A stretch of DNA of 64,000 nt. Origin: VGTK01 sp046327915. GTDB taxonomy: Bacteria > Desulfobacterota > Binatia > UBA12015. The notes under the pieces are model-generated. The model searched no databases. It was not told the DNA's origin and saw nothing but the letters and a program-made list of their open reading frames with translations. Below, one piece after another: positions 17,291-26,844 of this stretch. The translations under genes were made by a program, and so were the position numbers. The stretch lies in NCBI GenBank assembly GCA_046327915.1, contig JAXLXO010000028.1, positions 24,918 to 88,917 of the forward strand, in the 5' to 3' direction. Position 1 is the first letter of the stretch; every line of letters starts with the position of its first letter.

Positions 17291-17916
17291 AGATCACCGT
17301 CTTCGGCGCGACCGGCCTCACCGGCGGCCTGGTCGTCGAGCAGGCCCTCGCAGCCGGCCACGAGGTCGTCGCCCTCGTCCGCAACCCCGCCGTCGTGACA
17401 CGAAGCCATCCCCGGCTCACCGTGCGCAAGGGAAGCCCGACGTCGCTCGACGACGTCGAGGCGTGCGTCCGCGGCAGCGACGCCGTCGTCCACTGCCTCG
17501 GCGTCGGCGGCAAGGGCGACGGCAAGCACACCACGCTCATCTCCGACTCGGTCAAGGCGGCCCTCGTCGCGATGCAGCGGCACGGGGTCCGGCGGATCGT
17601 GTGCATGTCCAACGTCGGCGCGGGCGGCAGCGGGCCATGGATCGCGAACCGCGTCGTCATTCCCCTGTTCCTGCGTTGGCTGCGGCCCATCATCGAGGAC
17701 AAGGACCGCATGGAGGCAGCGCTGCGCGACAGCGACGCCGAGTGGATCTCGGTCCGGCTGGTGGGCATCGTCGAGGGACCCGTGAAGCCGGTGCGCACCA
17801 GCGCGAACGGCAGGGGGATCGGCCTCAGCGTGTCGGCGGCTTCGGTCGCGTCGTTCCTGCTCGAGCGGATCGAAGGTCCGGACTTCGTGGGCACCACACC
17901 GTCCCTGAGCAACTGA
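17287..17916 (+). CDS. NmrA-like NAD(P)-binding reductase/epimerase
   Basis: A 209-residue single-domain Rossmann protein of the atypical SDR (NmrA/BVR-B) group. The N-terminal nucleotide motif is MKITVFGATGLTGGLVVEQA (GATGxxG). DAVVHCLGVGG is the end of strand 4, and IVCMSNVGAGGSG corresponds to the active-site region. No YxxxK catalytic pair is obvious. Start overlaps the previous stop (ATGA), so it is coupled to the ene-reductase. It may reduce a product of that enzyme or act as a redox sensor. Confidence 0.85.
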   Translation: MKITVFGATGLTGGLVVEQALAAGHEVVALVRNPAVVTRSHPRLTVRKGSPTSLDDVEACVRGSDAVVHCLGVGGKGDGKHTTLISDSVKAALVAMQRHGVRRIVCMSNVGAGGSGPWIANRVVIPLFLRWLRPIIEDKDRMEAALRDSDAEWISVRLVGIVEGPVKPVRTSANGRGIGLSVSAASVASFLLERIEGPDFVGTTPSLSN

Positions 17917-17930
17917 CGCCTGCGATCGAC

Positions 17931-19634
17931 ATGAGCAGCTCCGCCAGCAGCGCACGGCTCACAGCGACCGGCGGCGAACCGCAGGTCATCGTCTGCGGTG
18001 CGGGTCCGGTGGGCCTCGCGACGGCCATCGAGCTCGCACGCCACGGTGTCCGGAGCGTGGTGCTCGAGCGTCACTCCGGCACGACGGTCCATCCCAAGGC
18101 TCGCAACATCAACACCCGGACCATGGAGATCATCCGAGGGTGGGACCCGGCCGCGCATGCCGAGATGCTGGCACTGAACCTGCCGCCCGAGTGGACCGCG
18201 CAGATGGTCTACACCCGCACGCTCGCCGGCGAGGAGTACGGACGGATGCCGACGCAGGGGTTCGCCGGCGCCGGCCCGCTGGTCAGCCCGGCCGCACCGC
18301 TGCTCACATCGCAGGACCTGTTCGAGCCGGTATTCCTGGCAGCGGCGCGGCGGAGTGGCCTGGTCGACGTTCGCTTCGGACACGAGGTCGTCGACGTCCA
18401 CGACGACGCGGATGACGTCCGGGTGTCGGTGCTCGAGCGCGCGACCGGTCGCCGATCGACGGCGCACGCGTCCTGGCTGGTCGCGGCCGACGGCGCGTCG
18501 AGCGCCACACGCCAGCGGCTCGGCATCGCGATGCGCGGCTCGACCGCCGTCGGGCACTACGTGAACGTCTACTTCCGCGCCGACCTCGGGCCGTGGATCG
18601 GTGACCGGCCCGCCGTCATGTACTGGGTCGCGAACCCCGACCAGCGCGGCGTCTTCCAGCCCCTCGACGGACGCGGGCGATGGTTGTGTCAGATCGCCTA
18701 CGACGGCTCACCCGAGGCGCTGGCGCGCCACGACGACGCCGGCTGCAGGCGCTGGATCCGCGAGGCCGTCGGAGCCCCGACCCTCGACCCGGAGATCCTC
18801 TCCGTCGGCTCCTGGACCATGAACGCCACCGTGGCCGAGCGCTTCCGCTCCGGCCGGGTCTTCCTGGTCGGCGATGCCGCGCAGCAGATGCCGCCCACCG
18901 GCGGCTTCGGCGTCAACACCGGAATCCAGGGCGCGCACAACCTGGCCTGGAAGCTTGCCCACGTGCTCGACGGGCGCGCGCACCCGTCGCTCCTCGACAC
19001 CTACGAGGCCGAGCGACGTCCGGTGGCCCGCTACAACACCGACCGCTCGCTCGACAATGCCCTCCTCGTGGTTCACGTGGCGCTCGCCGGGCAGGGGCGG
19101 CACCCGGAGGGCATCGCGCCGGCCGACGCGGTCGCCGCAGCCCGGCGCTACGGCAACTTCCTCGGCATGGAGTTCGGCTACCACTACGAGGGCGCGTCGA
19201 TCTCACCGGACGGCACGGGTCTCGAACCGGTGGACGACCCGGTGATGGACTACGCGCCCACCGCCCGGCCGGGGCACCGTGCCCCGCACCTCTGGCTCGA
19301 GGTCGACGGCGAGCGCCGCTCGACCCTCGACCTCTTCGGCACGGGCTTCGCCGTGCTCGCGACGGGCGGCGCACACTGGCTCGAGGCTGCCCGTTCCGCG
19401 GCCTTGAGCGTCGGCCTCGACGTGTCGGCGCACGACGTCGTCCGCGAGAGCGCCGACCTCGAGCGGTTGTATGGACTTCGCGGCGGTGGTGCCGTCCTCG
19501 TCCGCCCGGACGGTCACGTCGCGGCACGGTGGGCAATCGCACCCGCCGATCCCGCAGCCGCACTCGCGCGCAGCCTGCGCCGAGCGCTCGGCTTTCCGGA
19601 GTCCCCGTCCGACATCACGCGGGAGGGCGGCTGA
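17931..19634 (+). CDS. FAD-dependent aromatic hydroxylase (PheA/TfdB/PHBH type)
   Basis: A 567-residue class A flavoprotein monooxygenase. The ADP-binding motif is VIVCGAGPVGLATAIELA (residues about 17-35), the DG motif is WLVAADGASSATRQRLG (about 180-195), and the GD motif is GRVFLVGDAAQQMPPTGGFG (about 307-326). A C-terminal thioredoxin-like domain (about 440-567) matches phenol hydroxylase and rifampicin/tetracycline-type enzymes. It would insert one oxygen atom into an aromatic ring with NAD(P)H. It follows the reductase by 14 bases in the same probable operon. Confidence 0.9.
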   Translation: MSSSASSARLTATGGEPQVIVCGAGPVGLATAIELARHGVRSVVLERHSGTTVHPKARNINTRTMEIIRGWDPAAHAEMLALNLPPEWTAQMVYTRTLAGEEYGRMPTQGFAGAGPLVSPAAPLLTSQDLFEPVFLAAARRSGLVDVRFGHEVVDVHDDADDVRVSVLERATGRRSTAHASWLVAADGASSATRQRLGIAMRGSTAVGHYVNVYFRADLGPWIGDRPAVMYWVANPDQRGVFQPLDGRGRWLCQIAYDGSPEALARHDDAGCRRWIREAVGAPTLDPEILSVGSWTMNATVAERFRSGRVFLVGDAAQQMPPTGGFGVNTGIQGAHNLAWKLAHVLDGRAHPSLLDTYEAERRPVARYNTDRSLDNALLVVHVALAGQGRHPEGIAPADAVAAARRYGNFLGMEFGYHYEGASISPDGTGLEPVDDPVMDYAPTARPGHRAPHLWLEVDGERRSTLDLFGTGFAVLATGGAHWLEAARSAALSVGLDVSAHDVVRESADLERLYGLRGGGAVLVRPDGHVAARWAIAPADPAAALARSLRRALGFPESPSDITREGG

Positions 19635-19773
19635 GCGAACGCACGGTCCCGGACGACCCTCCGACCGGATCACCCGACACGCGCGCAGCCGCAACGTCAC
19701 CCAGGAGTTGTCGCGGCTCGGCCCAATCTGCAAGATGACGCGTTCCGGCCATCCACCGCAGGAGGAGAGAAGA

Positions 19774-20772
19774 ATGGACCATCGTCTCGGCATCGTGCCG
19801 TTCTGGAAGGGCTACGACCGCAAGGAAGTGCTGAAGGCGGCGCGCCTCGCCGACGACCTCGGCTACCACTCGATCTGGATCCCCGAGGCCTGGTCCTACG
19901 AGCAGTTCCAGCTCCTGACCGAGGTCGCGCTGGCGACCAGGAACATCAAGCTCGCGACCGGCATCGCGAACGTCTTCAGCCGCTCGGCGGGCCTGCTGGC
20001 GATGAGCGCCGCGACCCTCGACGAGATCTCCGAGGGCCGCGCGATCCTCGGTCTCGGCACCAGCGGCAAGAACGTCGTCGAGAACTTCCACGGCGTCAAG
20101 TACGAGAAGCCGCTCACGCGCCTCAAGGAGACGATCGGCATCTGCAAGGCGCTGTGGCGCGGTGAGCGGCTGACGCCCGAGATGAGCTCGCTCTTCGACG
20201 CGCGCCAGTTCAAGCTCGAGATGAAGCCCTTCAAGAGCGACATCCCGGTCTACGTTGCGTCCCTGCAGGACAAGGCGATCCGCGAGATCGGCCGCGTCGC
20301 CGACGGCTGGGTGCCGACCTTCTGGCCGTACGAGCACTTCAAGGACGGCATGGCGCTGCTCGCCGAAGGTGCCGCGAAGGCCGGGCGCGATCCGAAGTCG
20401 ATCGACGTGGCGCCGTTCGTCGCCGTGATCCCGCTGCCCGACGCCGCAATGGCGCGCTCGATGATCAAGCCGACGGTGTCGTTCTACATCGGCGGCATGG
20501 GCGTCTACTACCACGCGCTGTTCTGCAAGTACGGCTTCCAGGAGAACGCCGACCTCGTGCGCGACCTCTACAACCAGGGCAAGAGGAAAGAGGCTGCGGC
20601 GGCGGTCAGCGACGAGCTGATCGACGCGATCGCCATCTGCGGCACGCCCGACTACTGCAAGAACAAGCTCGCCGAGTGGCGCGCGGCCGGCATGGGCATG
20701 GCGCTGGTCAATCTGCCGACCGGTGCGCCGTACGAGATGACCGAGATGCTGCTGCGCGGGCTCGCCGGGTGA
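19774..20772 (+). CDS. Luciferase-like (LLM-class) flavin- or F420-dependent oxidoreductase
   Basis: A 332-residue TIM-barrel oxidoreductase of the bacterial luciferase superfamily, LLM/MER type. Typical stretches are LGYHSIWIPEAWSYEQ, IKLATGIANVFSRSAGLLAMSAATLDE, RAILGLGTSG and VADGWVPTFW. The subgroup often uses coenzyme F420, but FMN cannot be excluded from sequence alone. A strong ribosome site (ggaggaga, 19761-19768) sets the ATG. Stop overlaps the GTG of the following thioesterase, so the two are coupled. Likely part of the preceding catabolic group, though separated from the FAD hydroxylase by 139 bases. Confidence 0.9.
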   Translation: MDHRLGIVPFWKGYDRKEVLKAARLADDLGYHSIWIPEAWSYEQFQLLTEVALATRNIKLATGIANVFSRSAGLLAMSAATLDEISEGRAILGLGTSGKNVVENFHGVKYEKPLTRLKETIGICKALWRGERLTPEMSSLFDARQFKLEMKPFKSDIPVYVASLQDKAIREIGRVADGWVPTFWPYEHFKDGMALLAEGAAKAGRDPKSIDVAPFVAVIPLPDAAMARSMIKPTVSFYIGGMGVYYHALFCKYGFQENADLVRDLYNQGKRKEAAAAVSDELIDAIAICGTPDYCKNKLAEWRAAGMGMALVNLPTGAPYEMTEMLLRGLAG

Positions 20773-21665
20773 GCGCCACGACGACCACGAACGGCACGGA
20801 GCTGCGCGACCTCGCCGCCGACACGGCGGTCACGCGGCTCCGCGTCGCGCCCGGCTGGTACACGGCGAACGTTCCCGAGCACTGGAACTTCCGCACGCCG
20901 TCGGGTGGCGTTCTCATGACCGTCGCGATGCGCGCGATGGCGGAGGAGCTCGGCAACCCGCAGCTGCGGCCGATCTCGGCGAACACGCACTTCTGCTCGC
21001 CGGTGCCGGCGGGGCCGCTGGAGATCCGCGTGGAAGTCCTGCGGCACGGCGGTGCGGCGGCGCAGCTGCGCGCGCAGCTGTCGTCGACCAGCATGCCGGG
21101 CCCCGGGCTCGAGGTGAGCGCGACCTTCGGCCGCGACCGCGACGGCGTCGACGTCATCGACACCGAGCCGCCCGACGTCCTGCCGCCGGACAAGGCGCCC
21201 GACGTCGACGAGCTGGTCGGCACCTCGCGCATGCGTCCCGCGTTCTTCTCCAACTTCGACAACCGGCTCGTGGTCGGCGCGCCGTGGTGGAACGCCGACT
21301 GGGAGGCCGGTCCGGCGCGGCTCGCGCGCTGGTTCCGCTACAAGGTGCCGCAGCGCCGCGCGGACGGCACGCTCGATCCGTTCGCGCTGCCGCCGATCGC
21401 CGACACCATGCCGCCGGCGCTGATCCAGAAGCTCGGTCCGAAGCACGAGCCGTTTCACGCGCCGAGCCTCGACCTGACGGTGCACTTCCTCGAGAACACC
21501 GACGCGGAGTGGCTGCTCGTGAGCGTGCACTGCCGGCGCGCGCGTGCGGGCTACGCGACGGCGAGCGCGGAGATCTGGGACGATCGCAGGCGCCTCCTCG
21601 CGTTCGCGACGCAGACGATGATCCTGCGCAGCGTTCCCGAGGGCGCCATGCCGATGCGTCCCTGA
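20769..21665 (+). CDS. Acyl-CoA thioesterase, double hot-dog (TesB-like)
   Basis: A 298-residue protein of the thioesterase-like superfamily with two hot-dog repeats. The first repeat has PSGGVLMTVAMRAMAEELG and STHFCSPVPAG-like sequence (ANTHFCSPVPAGPLEI). The second has SLDLTVHFL and ARAGYATASAEIWD, which in TesB/PaaI-like enzymes surrounds the active-site Asp. It would hydrolyse acyl-CoA to free acid. Start is the GTG of the GTGA overlap with the LLM oxidoreductase stop. Its pairing with an LLM oxidoreductase suggests that the oxidoreductase substrate is acyl-like or a CoA ester. Confidence 0.82.
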   Translation: MSATTTTNGTELRDLAADTAVTRLRVAPGWYTANVPEHWNFRTPSGGVLMTVAMRAMAEELGNPQLRPISANTHFCSPVPAGPLEIRVEVLRHGGAAAQLRAQLSSTSMPGPGLEVSATFGRDRDGVDVIDTEPPDVLPPDKAPDVDELVGTSRMRPAFFSNFDNRLVVGAPWWNADWEAGPARLARWFRYKVPQRRADGTLDPFALPPIADTMPPALIQKLGPKHEPFHAPSLDLTVHFLENTDAEWLLVSVHCRRARAGYATASAEIWDDRRRLLAFATQTMILRSVPEGAMPMRP

Positions 21666-21692
21666 CGCACGGCGCGCGCAAGGAGGGGACGG

Positions 21693-22979
21693 ATGGCGGA
21701 CTCGATCGCCGACCAGCTGAACGCGAGCTGCCGCTGCATCACCGTAGACCGCGACGCGCTCGCGGAGCGGCTCGAAGCGCGCGCCGACACGAGGGGTCTC
21801 TTCGCCTCGATCTGCGCCAACCAGCCCAACCTGTTCGCGTCGCTGCCGGTGTTCGTGTCGCGCGCGCACGTGGACGCGATGCGCGGCGTGATCGAGGCGG
21901 TCGAGCGCGCGCTGGCGGTCGCCGCGGTACGCGACGCGCTGCTCTCGTACGCGCCGGAGATCGCGCGCGTCGACCACGGTCCGCGCGGCGTGTTCCTCGG
22001 CTACGACTTCCACCTCGGACCCGACGGTCCGCGCCTCATCGAGATCAACACCAACGCCGGCGGCGCGCTGCTGAACGCCGCGCTCGGCGCGGCGCAGAAG
22101 GCGTGCTGCGACGAGGTCGACGTGCTGATGTCGAGCGCGCTCGCGAGCGGCGCGCCGGGGCTCGACGCGTTCGAGGACGAGATCGTCGCGATGTTCCGCG
22201 CGGAGTGGCGCCTCGCGCGCGGTGAAGCCCCGCTCGCGCGCATCGCGATCATCGACGACGAGCCCGCGGCGCAGTACCTGCACCCCGAGTTCCTGCTGTT
22301 CCGCCGCCTGTTCGAGCGCGCGGGTCTCGCCGCGGTGGTCGCGGATCGGCGCGAGCTGCGGCACGAGGGCGGACGCCTCCTGCTCGGCGACGGTGCGCCG
22401 GTCGACCTGGTGTACAACCGCCTCACCGACTTCGCGCTCGCGGGCGACGCGAGCGCCACGCTGTGCGCCGCGTACCTCGCGAACGACGTCGTCGTGACGC
22501 CGCATCCGCGCGCGCACGCGCTCTACGCCGACAAGCGCAATCTCGCGCTGCTCGGCGACGCGGCCCGCCTCGTCGCCCTCGGCGTCGACGCGGACACCGC
22601 CCGCACGCTCGAGAGCGGCATCCCGCGCACCGAGCTCGTCGATCCCGCACGCGGCGACGACTGGTGGGCGCGGCGGAAGCAGTGGTTCTTCAAGCCGGTC
22701 GACGGCTACGGCGGCAAGGCCGCCTACCGCGGCGACAAGATCACGCGCGGCGCCTGGCAGCAGGTGCTCGAGCGGCCCTACGTCGCGCAGCAGATCGTGC
22801 CGCCGAGCGAGCGCACGATCGAGGTCGGCGGCGAGCTGCGGCAGCTCAAGCTCGACCTGCGCAACTACGTCTACGACGGCCGCGTGCAGCTGGTCGCGGC
22901 GCGGCTCTACCAGGGCCAGACCACGAACTTCCGCACGACGGGCGGCGGCTTCGCGCCGGTGTTCACCGAAGCCGTCTGA
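21693..22979 (+). CDS. ATP-grasp-like protein of unknown function
   Basis: A 428-residue protein that I do not recognise by name. It has ATP-grasp features: GVFLGYDFHLGPDGPRLIEI followed by NTNAGGALLN (a metal- and substrate-binding acidic strand then Asn), and later WFFKPVDGYGGKAAYRG (the Lys and Gly-rich P-loop-like strand). The order of the two segments is reversed relative to the usual ATP-grasp, so it may be a circularly permuted form. Several Cys occur early (CRC at about 12-14). Ribosome site aaggagggg precedes the ATG. It stands alone between the thioesterase and kup. Confidence 0.65.
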   Translation: MADSIADQLNASCRCITVDRDALAERLEARADTRGLFASICANQPNLFASLPVFVSRAHVDAMRGVIEAVERALAVAAVRDALLSYAPEIARVDHGPRGVFLGYDFHLGPDGPRLIEINTNAGGALLNAALGAAQKACCDEVDVLMSSALASGAPGLDAFEDEIVAMFRAEWRLARGEAPLARIAIIDDEPAAQYLHPEFLLFRRLFERAGLAAVVADRRELRHEGGRLLLGDGAPVDLVYNRLTDFALAGDASATLCAAYLANDVVVTPHPRAHALYADKRNLALLGDAARLVALGVDADTARTLESGIPRTELVDPARGDDWWARRKQWFFKPVDGYGGKAAYRGDKITRGAWQQVLERPYVAQQIVPPSERTIEVGGELRQLKLDLRNYVYDGRVQLVAARLYQGQTTNFRTTGGGFAPVFTEAV

Positions 22980-23101
22980 CGTCGGCGCCGGGTTCGCCGG
23001 CCACGAACGATTCCCGACCGCCCGAAGCCGCTGCGAACGAGCACCCGACGCCGGCCCCGTCGGCTCGACTTCGAGGCCCGTTCGGCCGAAGTACCTGCAC
23101 C

Positions 23102-25099
23102 ATGGCGGAGACGGGCACTCCCGCGGGCGACGGCACGGCTCCGCCGACCGCCAGCGCAGACGCGGCTCCGGCCGCGCCACGGGCCCGGTCGGCGCACGCG
23201 CCCGCCGGCGCCGGCGCGCCGCTGCGCATGCTGGCGCTGGGTGCCCTCGGCATCGTCTATGGCGACATCGGCACGTCGCCGCTGTACGCCTTCCGCAGCT
23301 GCTTCGTCGGCGAGCGCGCGCTCGCGCCGACACCGGACAACGTCCTCGGCATCCTGTCGCTGGTGTTCTGGGCGCTGTTCGTCGTGGTGTCGGTCAAGTA
23401 CCTCGCCGTCATGCTGCGCGCCGACAACCAGGGCGAGGGCGGCATCCTCGCGCTCCTCGCGCTGGCGAGCACGCGGCGGCGCTCCGACGACCCGGAGATC
23501 GGCCGGCGCACGGCCGCTGTCGTCGCGGCGCTCGGCATCTTCGGCGCCGCGCTCCTTTATGGCGACGGCGTCATCACGCCCGCGATCTCGGTGCTCTCCG
23601 CGATGGAAGGGCTGAAGGTCGTGACCGTCGAGCTCGAGCCGCTGATTCTGCCGCTCACCGTCGCGATCCTGATCGGGCTCTTCGTCGTGCAGCAGCACGG
23701 CACGGCACGCGTCGCGCGCGTGTTCGGACCGGCGATGCTGGTCTGGTTCGCGACCATCGGCGCGCTCGGCGCGTGGGCCGTCATCCACGAGCAGCCGGGA
23801 CATCCGTCGGTGTGGAACGCGCTCGACCCGCGCACCGCGGTGGCGTTCCTCGCGTCGCAGGGCGCGACGGCGTTCTTCGTGCTGGGATCCGTGGTCCTGG
23901 TCGTCACCGGCGGCGAGGCGCTCTACGCCGACCTCGGCCACTTCGGCGCGCCGCCGATCCGCCTCGCGTGGTACGGCGTCGTGTTTCCGGCGCTGGTGCT
24001 GAACTACCTCGGTCAGGGCGTGCTGATGCTCGAGGGCGGCTCGGCGGGACGGCACCCGTTCTTCGATCTGGCACCGTCGTGGGGACTGCTGCCGCTGGTG
24101 ATCCTCTCGACCATCGCCACCGTGATCGCGTCGCAGGCGCTGATCTCGGGCGCGTTCTCGCTCACGCACCAGGCGATCGTGCTGGGCTACTCGCCGCGCG
24201 CGCGCGTCGTGCACACGTCGGACACCGAGGCCGGACAGATCTACATCGCGCAGGTGAACTGGGTGCTGATGATCCTGTGCATCCTCACCGTGCTCGGCTT
24301 CAAGTCGTCCGACGCGCTCGGCGACGCGTACGGAGTCGCCGTCACCGGGACGATGACGATCACGAGCCTGCTCTTCTTCCGCGTGGCGCGGCACGACTGG
24401 CAGTGGTCGTGGCCGGCCGCGGCGGGACTCACCGCGTTCTTCCTGGTCTTCGACCTCGCCTTCCTGTCGGCGAACCTCGACAAGGTCGTGTCGGGCGGCT
24501 GGGTGCCGCTCGCGATCGCGGCCTGCGTGTTCGTCGTCATGACCACGTGGAAGCGCGGCCGGAAGGAGCTCACGACCCTGCTCGGCCGCATCGAGAAGCC
24601 GGTGCACGAGTTCCTCGCCGAGATGCGCGAGCTGAACCCCGTCGTCGTGCCGGGCACCGTCGTCTACCTGTCGGCCAACACCTCGACGATCCCGCGACTC
24701 CTGCAGCGCAACGTGCACATCAACCACGTGCGCCACGAGCGCATCGTGATCCTCGCGATCGACAGCGCGACCGATCCGTACGTCGACGACGAGCAGCGCG
24801 TGACCGTGCTCGATCTCGGCGATCAGGTGTTCCGCGTGGTGGCGCTGTTCGGCTTCATGGAGCAGCCCGACGTCGAGCGCATCTTCGCGTGCGCCGCGCA
24901 GCGCGGGCTCGTGGTCGAATGCTCCCGCACCGACTTCTTCGTGCAGCACGACGTGCTGGTGCCGACCGGCAACGTGCCGATGGCGCGCTGGCGGAAGCGG
25001 CTCTTCACGCTGCTGGTGCGGCTGTCGCGTCCGATGCTCGAGGCGCTGGGGCTCGGCTCCTACAACTGTCTGATCGTAGGAGAGGAGATCTCCCTATGA
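23102..25099 (+). CDS. kup: Kup/Trk-type low-affinity potassium transporter with a replaced C-terminus
   Basis: A 665-residue K+ uptake protein of the KUP/HAK family. Signatures are ALGIVYGDIGTSPLYAFR (about 48-65), NQGEGGILALLAL and LYGDGVITPAISVLSAMEGL. Twelve membrane helices end near residue 480, and a cytoplasmic domain follows. About 30 residues of Ala/Pro-rich tail precede helix 1. The last ~17 codons (after 25047) come from the inserted island: the ending LGSYNCLIVGEEISL replaces the host-like LPVQRVILVGREIAM, which is still readable at 31026-31077. Both versions fit the family's ending, so the protein is probably functional. Confidence 0.95.
   Translation: MAETGTPAGDGTAPPTASADAAPAAPRARSAHAPAGAGAPLRMLALGALGIVYGDIGTSPLYAFRSCFVGERALAPTPDNVLGILSLVFWALFVVVSVKYLAVMLRADNQGEGGILALLALASTRRRSDDPEIGRRTAAVVAALGIFGAALLYGDGVITPAISVLSAMEGLKVVTVELEPLILPLTVAILIGLFVVQQHGTARVARVFGPAMLVWFATIGALGAWAVIHEQPGHPSVWNALDPRTAVAFLASQGATAFFVLGSVVLVVTGGEALYADLGHFGAPPIRLAWYGVVFPALVLNYLGQGVLMLEGGSAGRHPFFDLAPSWGLLPLVILSTIATVIASQALISGAFSLTHQAIVLGYSPRARVVHTSDTEAGQIYIAQVNWVLMILCILTVLGFKSSDALGDAYGVAVTGTMTITSLLFFRVARHDWQWSWPAAAGLTAFFLVFDLAFLSANLDKVVSGGWVPLAIAACVFVVMTTWKRGRKELTTLLGRIEKPVHEFLAEMRELNPVVVPGTVVYLSANTSTIPRLLQRNVHINHVRHERIVILAIDSATDPYVDDEQRVTVLDLGDQVFRVVALFGFMEQPDVERIFACAAQRGLVVECSRTDFFVQHDVLVPTGNVPMARWRKRLFTLLVRLSRPMLEALGLGSYNCLIVGEEISL
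25007..25047 (+). repeat. Left 41-bp direct repeat in the kup 3' end (attL-like)
   Basis: These 41 bases, coding TLLVRLSRPMLEA of Kup, are identical to 30985-31025. After a one-base mismatch a further five bases agree (gggct). The left copy continues into island-type sequence and the right copy into host-type sequence that ends the kup frame. This is the arrangement produced by site-specific integration into a gene's 3' end. Confidence 0.85.
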
Positions 25100-25370
25100 C
25101 AACCTAGAGATAAGCCCTCGATCGCCCGCATCGGGTGCCCGAACACCATGCACCGGCCCACTGCATGGACATCCGGTGAGCCCTCAACACTCCGAGCTCG
25201 GATTTCCTTTCTTAAGTCGCGCAGACACGACTCGCGACCACACAGTATCAAGCGCGCGCCACCCCACGGATTCTTCGCTTTCCCCGTTGACAGCTCACGC
25301 CGCACGTGCGCATGAACCCCGACAAGATAACCGTGCCCGCCAAACAGCCACCTATTTCAAGGATCGACCA

Positions 25371-26819
25371 ATGAGCCAACACCTCCCCCTGGAACAGCTC
25401 GCAAAGCGCACATTTCGAGCCGGCGCCCAGATGGTCGTCTCGGTGATTGTCGTGGCATTGACAACTCTCACCGCCCCCGACACCGCAAGCGCGATAGTCT
25501 GCAATGCGTCCTCGTTTTCTTGTCCGCCGACCGGCACCTGTATCATCACTGGAACGTGGGATATCGGTGACGGCTGCGCGTTAGATTTCGGCACGCAATC
25601 GATCGAACTCAGAGGAACGCTCCAAGCCGCAACGACAAGCGGAGCATTTCTTATTACTGCGGGCTCCGTCGCGCTAAAGGCTGGCAAGTTGAAATCTCTC
25701 GGCACTCTCTCCGAACCCGGTGGCGACACAACAGTTCGCGCTACCGGGCTCTTTAGCATGGAGGCTCTGGTCCACGCATTGAGACAAGCGGCACAGCTGA
25801 ACGGCGGCACTATCGAAGTTACCGCCGCCTCCCTCTCGCTATCCACTGGACTTATAGTTTCCGGGGCGGCACGGGAGCTGCGTGTGGCGACGCCGGAGAC
25901 ATCTCGCTTAAGGCCAATGCCGGGCCGGTAACCCTTGCATCGACGATACGGGCGAATACTGGAGGCTCAGACTGCGACAGGAGTTCGATTCGTCTCAGCG
26001 GCACATCAGTGACCATCAGCGGCGACATCGATGCCCGCGGCAGCTCGGCGCGTCTGACGAAGCGATCGTAATCGACTCCCAATCCAGTGATTTGCTCATT
26101 GCAAACGGAGCGTTCCTGCGAGCAGACGGCACAGGTCAACCCGACGGCGAGGGTGCAAGTGGTGGCCGCACGCGCCTCTCCGGCGGAAATGCCACCGTGG
26201 GACGATTTCGGCCACCGGAAACGCTCCCGACGCGGTCGCTGGCGGCGTTTCGATCGCGGCGAATGGCAATGCGACGATCGGAGGACCCATCAATCTATCC
26301 GGCTTCGGCACCGGGGCCGGAGGGGACCTCGTCGTCGTCGCAGGAGGGACGCTCCAAGCCAGCGCGGAGCTCCGCACGAACGGAGGATCAGTCTATCCTG
26401 GCGGCAGAGGCGGGACTATCCAGCTACGGGCATCCGGTTCGCTCGCGGTCTCCGGCATACTCAGCTCAGCCGCCGACGGCGGCGGTGTCGTCCTCGTCGG
26501 CGGCGGCGTCACTCACCGGACACATTACAGCCAAGGGCGCTCGCGGATCGGGGTCATGTCGTAATCGAATCGTGCAACGCGTCGATCCTCGGAACGATCG
26601 ACACGGGCGCCACGCTCGGTGGTGTTTCGGGCTCTACAAGCATCAGTGCGGGCTCAATATCGATCCAATCGACCGCATCGATCCTCAGGCGGCCATGCAG
26701 TGCTAACGGTTTCCTGCGTGACTTTCCGTACGGTCACAGGTCATCTGACGATAAGCAACGAAGCCGCCCTCTCGCCGGCACCTATAATCGCGACCGACGA
26801 CACACTCCCATTGTGCTAA
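25371..26819 (+). pseudogene. Frameshifted secreted Gly/Thr/Ser-rich repeat protein
   Basis: The start ATG gives a signal peptide (hydrophobic MVVSVIVVALTTLTAP, cut near TASA-IVC), then a Cys-containing head and beta-strand repeats such as GGTIEVTAASLSLSTG, ISLKANAGPVTLAST, LSGTSVTISGDIDARG and LRADGTGQPDGEGASGG. These suggest a parallel beta-helix adhesin-like protein of about 480 residues. The reading frame changes at about 25865, 26050, 26210, 26555 and 26690, plus a compensating pair at about 25760-25800. Each segment has no stops in its own frame, so single-base indels, not stop codons, break it. The end at 26819 (TDDTLPLC) is tentative. Confidence 0.6.
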
Positions 26820-26844
26820 CGGCCACCCGACTATCGGAGCTTAC

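Noticed and set aside
15944..22979. A natural-product gene cluster around the FAD hydroxylase and LLM oxidoreductase
   Set aside because: There is no polyketide, peptide or terpene synthase; the set looks catabolic.
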